34,304 nucleotides of DNA from Gallionellaceae bacterium (GTDB taxonomy: Bacteria; Pseudomonadota; Gammaproteobacteria; Burkholderiales; Gallionellaceae), in contig JAUQWW010000034.1 of the NCBI GenBank assembly GCA_030834965.1, positions 1 to 34,304 of the forward strand, written 5' to 3'. Made by a program: the position numbers and the translations under genes. Shown here in pieces: positions 33,304-34,304 of the stretch (the first letter of the stretch is position 1; the number at the start of each line of letters is the position of its first letter). The notes under the pieces were generated by a model. That model was not told the DNA's origin. It saw only the letters and a list, made by a program, of their open reading frames with translations, and made no database searches.

Positions 33304-34071
33304 ATGCCGCCTACCGTAAAAGTTTTTCTTGATACTTCAGCTCTCAAAGCGTCAGCCGATACACGGTTAGTATTCCGAGCAGAACCTCAAAAAATTTTCT
33401 GGTGGGATCGTGAAATTAAAGTCAATATTCACCGCCCCATGTACGTGAACCAAAACGTAAAGTTTCTTAAGCAAGGTAATCACGGGAGATTTGAAGATAC
33501 ACTTTCGCTACGTTATGTCGCGGCTTTGGCTAAAGAACAAAAAATTACCCTGCTTAGCCATCCTGAAGTTACTTGGGAGCTCATGGGACTACCCCGCGCC
33601 AACGGAAGAGGGCCTCGCTTTTATGGAGCACCGATCCATATAATTAAGGGCCCCATTCAATATGAGCGCACCCTCGTTGATTTCACCGGGCGTGATTACC
33701 AGTTAGAGTTCTTAACTAAACTTAAGCATCCCCGGTTTCTAGAATTGCAGCGTGTTTGTGGTGCATTCCAGGGCCATGATCGCCCGCGACATAGAAATCA
33801 ATTAATAGATGCGTTTCATTTGCTTTGTGCAGAGTCTGCCGGCGCAAATTATTTTCTTACGCTGGATAACAAACTAATTCGTACCCTTGCTAGCCAAACA
33901 ACTCAGAAAACTAGTGTAACTTGCATTACCCCAAAGTTGTTCTTGAATACCCAATTGCGCAAACATCCAACTTGGTTTTGGTCTTTAATAAAAGAGCGTT
34001 GGCGACTCGCTCAGTCTGGGCGAAAACTGGATCAAGAATCTCAAGATGCTTCAAACGATTTCTTTGGATAG
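33304..34071 (+). CDS. PIN-domain protein, uncertain, AT-rich
   Basis: I recognise only a PIN-like nuclease pattern in this 255-residue protein. [10 protein letters not shown] gives the first acidic residue (D10). [10 protein letters not shown] gives E88 or E92. [20 protein letters not shown] gives D169 and E177. [12 protein letters not shown] gives D188. These fit the acidic tetrad of PIN RNases, though the middle part (residues 20-160) is longer than in small VapC toxins and contains a basic aromatic region. No antitoxin-sized gene precedes it. Codon use is clearly more AT-rich than in ubiE and phnA on either side, which suggests horizontal acquisition. It starts 16 bp after ubiE and may be expressed from that transcript. 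Confidence 0.65.
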   Translation: MPPTVKVFLDTSALKASADTRLVFRAEPQKIFWWDREIKVNIHRPMYVNQNVKFLKQGNHGRFEDTLSLRYVAALAKEQKITLLSHPEVTWELMGLPRANGRGPRFYGAPIHIIKGPIQYERTLVDFTGRDYQLEFLTKLKHPRFLELQRVCGAFQGHDRPRHRNQLIDAFHLLCAESAGANYFLTLDNKLIRTLASQTTQKTSVTCITPKLFLNTQLRKHPTWFWSLIKERWRLAQSGRKLDQESQDASNDFFG

Positions 34072-34112
34072 AAGCCAGCTACATACAAAATTACTTAATC
34101 GATAGAAATACC

Positions 34113-34304
34113 ATGAGCACTTTACCCAAATGCCCTAAGTGCAATTCCGAATACACCTACGAGGACGGCAGTATGTACGTCTGCCCCGAGTGCGCGCATG
34201 AGTGGTCCAAGGAGGCGCCCGTCGAGAGCGTGGGGCAGCAACGCGTGTATAAAGATGCGTTTGGCAACGTGCTGGTCGACGGAGACTCGGTCACGGTGAT
34301 CAAG
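34113..34304 (+). CDS. yjdM: PhnA/YjdM-type zinc-ribbon protein, N-terminal 64 residues, cut by window end
   Basis: The frame starts [19 protein letters not shown], with a zinc ribbon formed by C7, C10, C24 and C27 (CPKC and CPECAHEW). It continues into the family segment [20 protein letters not shown], which is the typical YjdM (formerly PhnA) pattern. The role of this family is unclear; the old name from phosphonate use is not supported by neighbours here. The window ends before the stop codon. Confidence 0.9.
   Translation, partial: MSTLPKCPKCNSEYTYEDGSMYVCPECAHEWSKEAPVESVGQQRVYKDAFGNVLVDGDSVTVIK

Overview
The window looks like chromosomal DNA of a betaproteobacterium, most likely in the Nitrosomonadales and possibly close to the Gallionellaceae. 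That placement is my inference from gene content and protein style: metK-ahcY joined by an SAH riboswitch, a groESL operon with both a sigma-32-type promoter and a CIRCE operator, the block lpoA-yraN-diaA/gmhA-dolP-hldE2, and ubiD and ubiE. No rRNA or marker gene settles the genus. Most of the window is ordinary core chromosome, with a few accessory patches of lower GC.

Layout. Positions 1-1699 (minus strand) hold ahcY (cut by the window edge), an SAH riboswitch and metK. Divergent from metK are two overlapping lipid A acyltransferase genes and ubiD (1769-5106). Positions 5107-6794 form an AT-rich accessory patch: a tRNA-like fragment, a small membrane protein, a bidirectional terminator, a toxin-antitoxin-like pair and a heptanucleotide repeat array. 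Next come dacB and bioA (minus), groES-groEL (plus) and tRNA-Phe. Positions 12249-20188 (minus) hold a copper/silver efflux module: a small Cys-rich exported protein, CusC, a CusB-CusF fusion, CusA, a rearranged segment with the 3' end of a second cusA-like gene, and a DUF2231 membrane protein with a His-rich tail. Then follow argA, yggX and ppk, a five-heme cytochrome c, sixA, a DUF2288 gene, a secreted-nuclease-like (SNase) gene, pyrC and rsmI (minus), and a long plus-strand cluster lpoA-yraN-gmhA/diaA-dolP-hldE2-DUF971-ubiE. The right end has an AT-rich PIN-domain gene and the start of a phnA/yjdM-type gene.

How the genes work together. metK and ahcY make and recycle the methyl-donor cycle, and the riboswitch lets SAH turn on its own hydrolase. 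The cus genes form an inner membrane to outer membrane copper/silver efflux system with a built-in CusF-like metallochaperone domain. The rsmI to hldE2 region serves envelope upkeep: a peptidoglycan synthase activator, an outer-membrane BON lipoprotein and heptose synthesis for LPS. The two LpxL-like enzymes also serve LPS.

The most distinctive feature is that GC-rich palindromic repeats of the kind usually found between genes lie inside reading frames, in frame, at four places: the lpxL 3' end, dacB, cusB and cusA. At the first site the repeat also supplies the ribosome-binding site of the next gene and can hide it in a hairpin. I did not find a clearly new multi-gene system. The best candidates for something undescribed are these translated repeats, the scrambled cusA downstream region with its Cys/His-rich small ORF, the five-heme cytochrome, and the lone PIN-domain gene.
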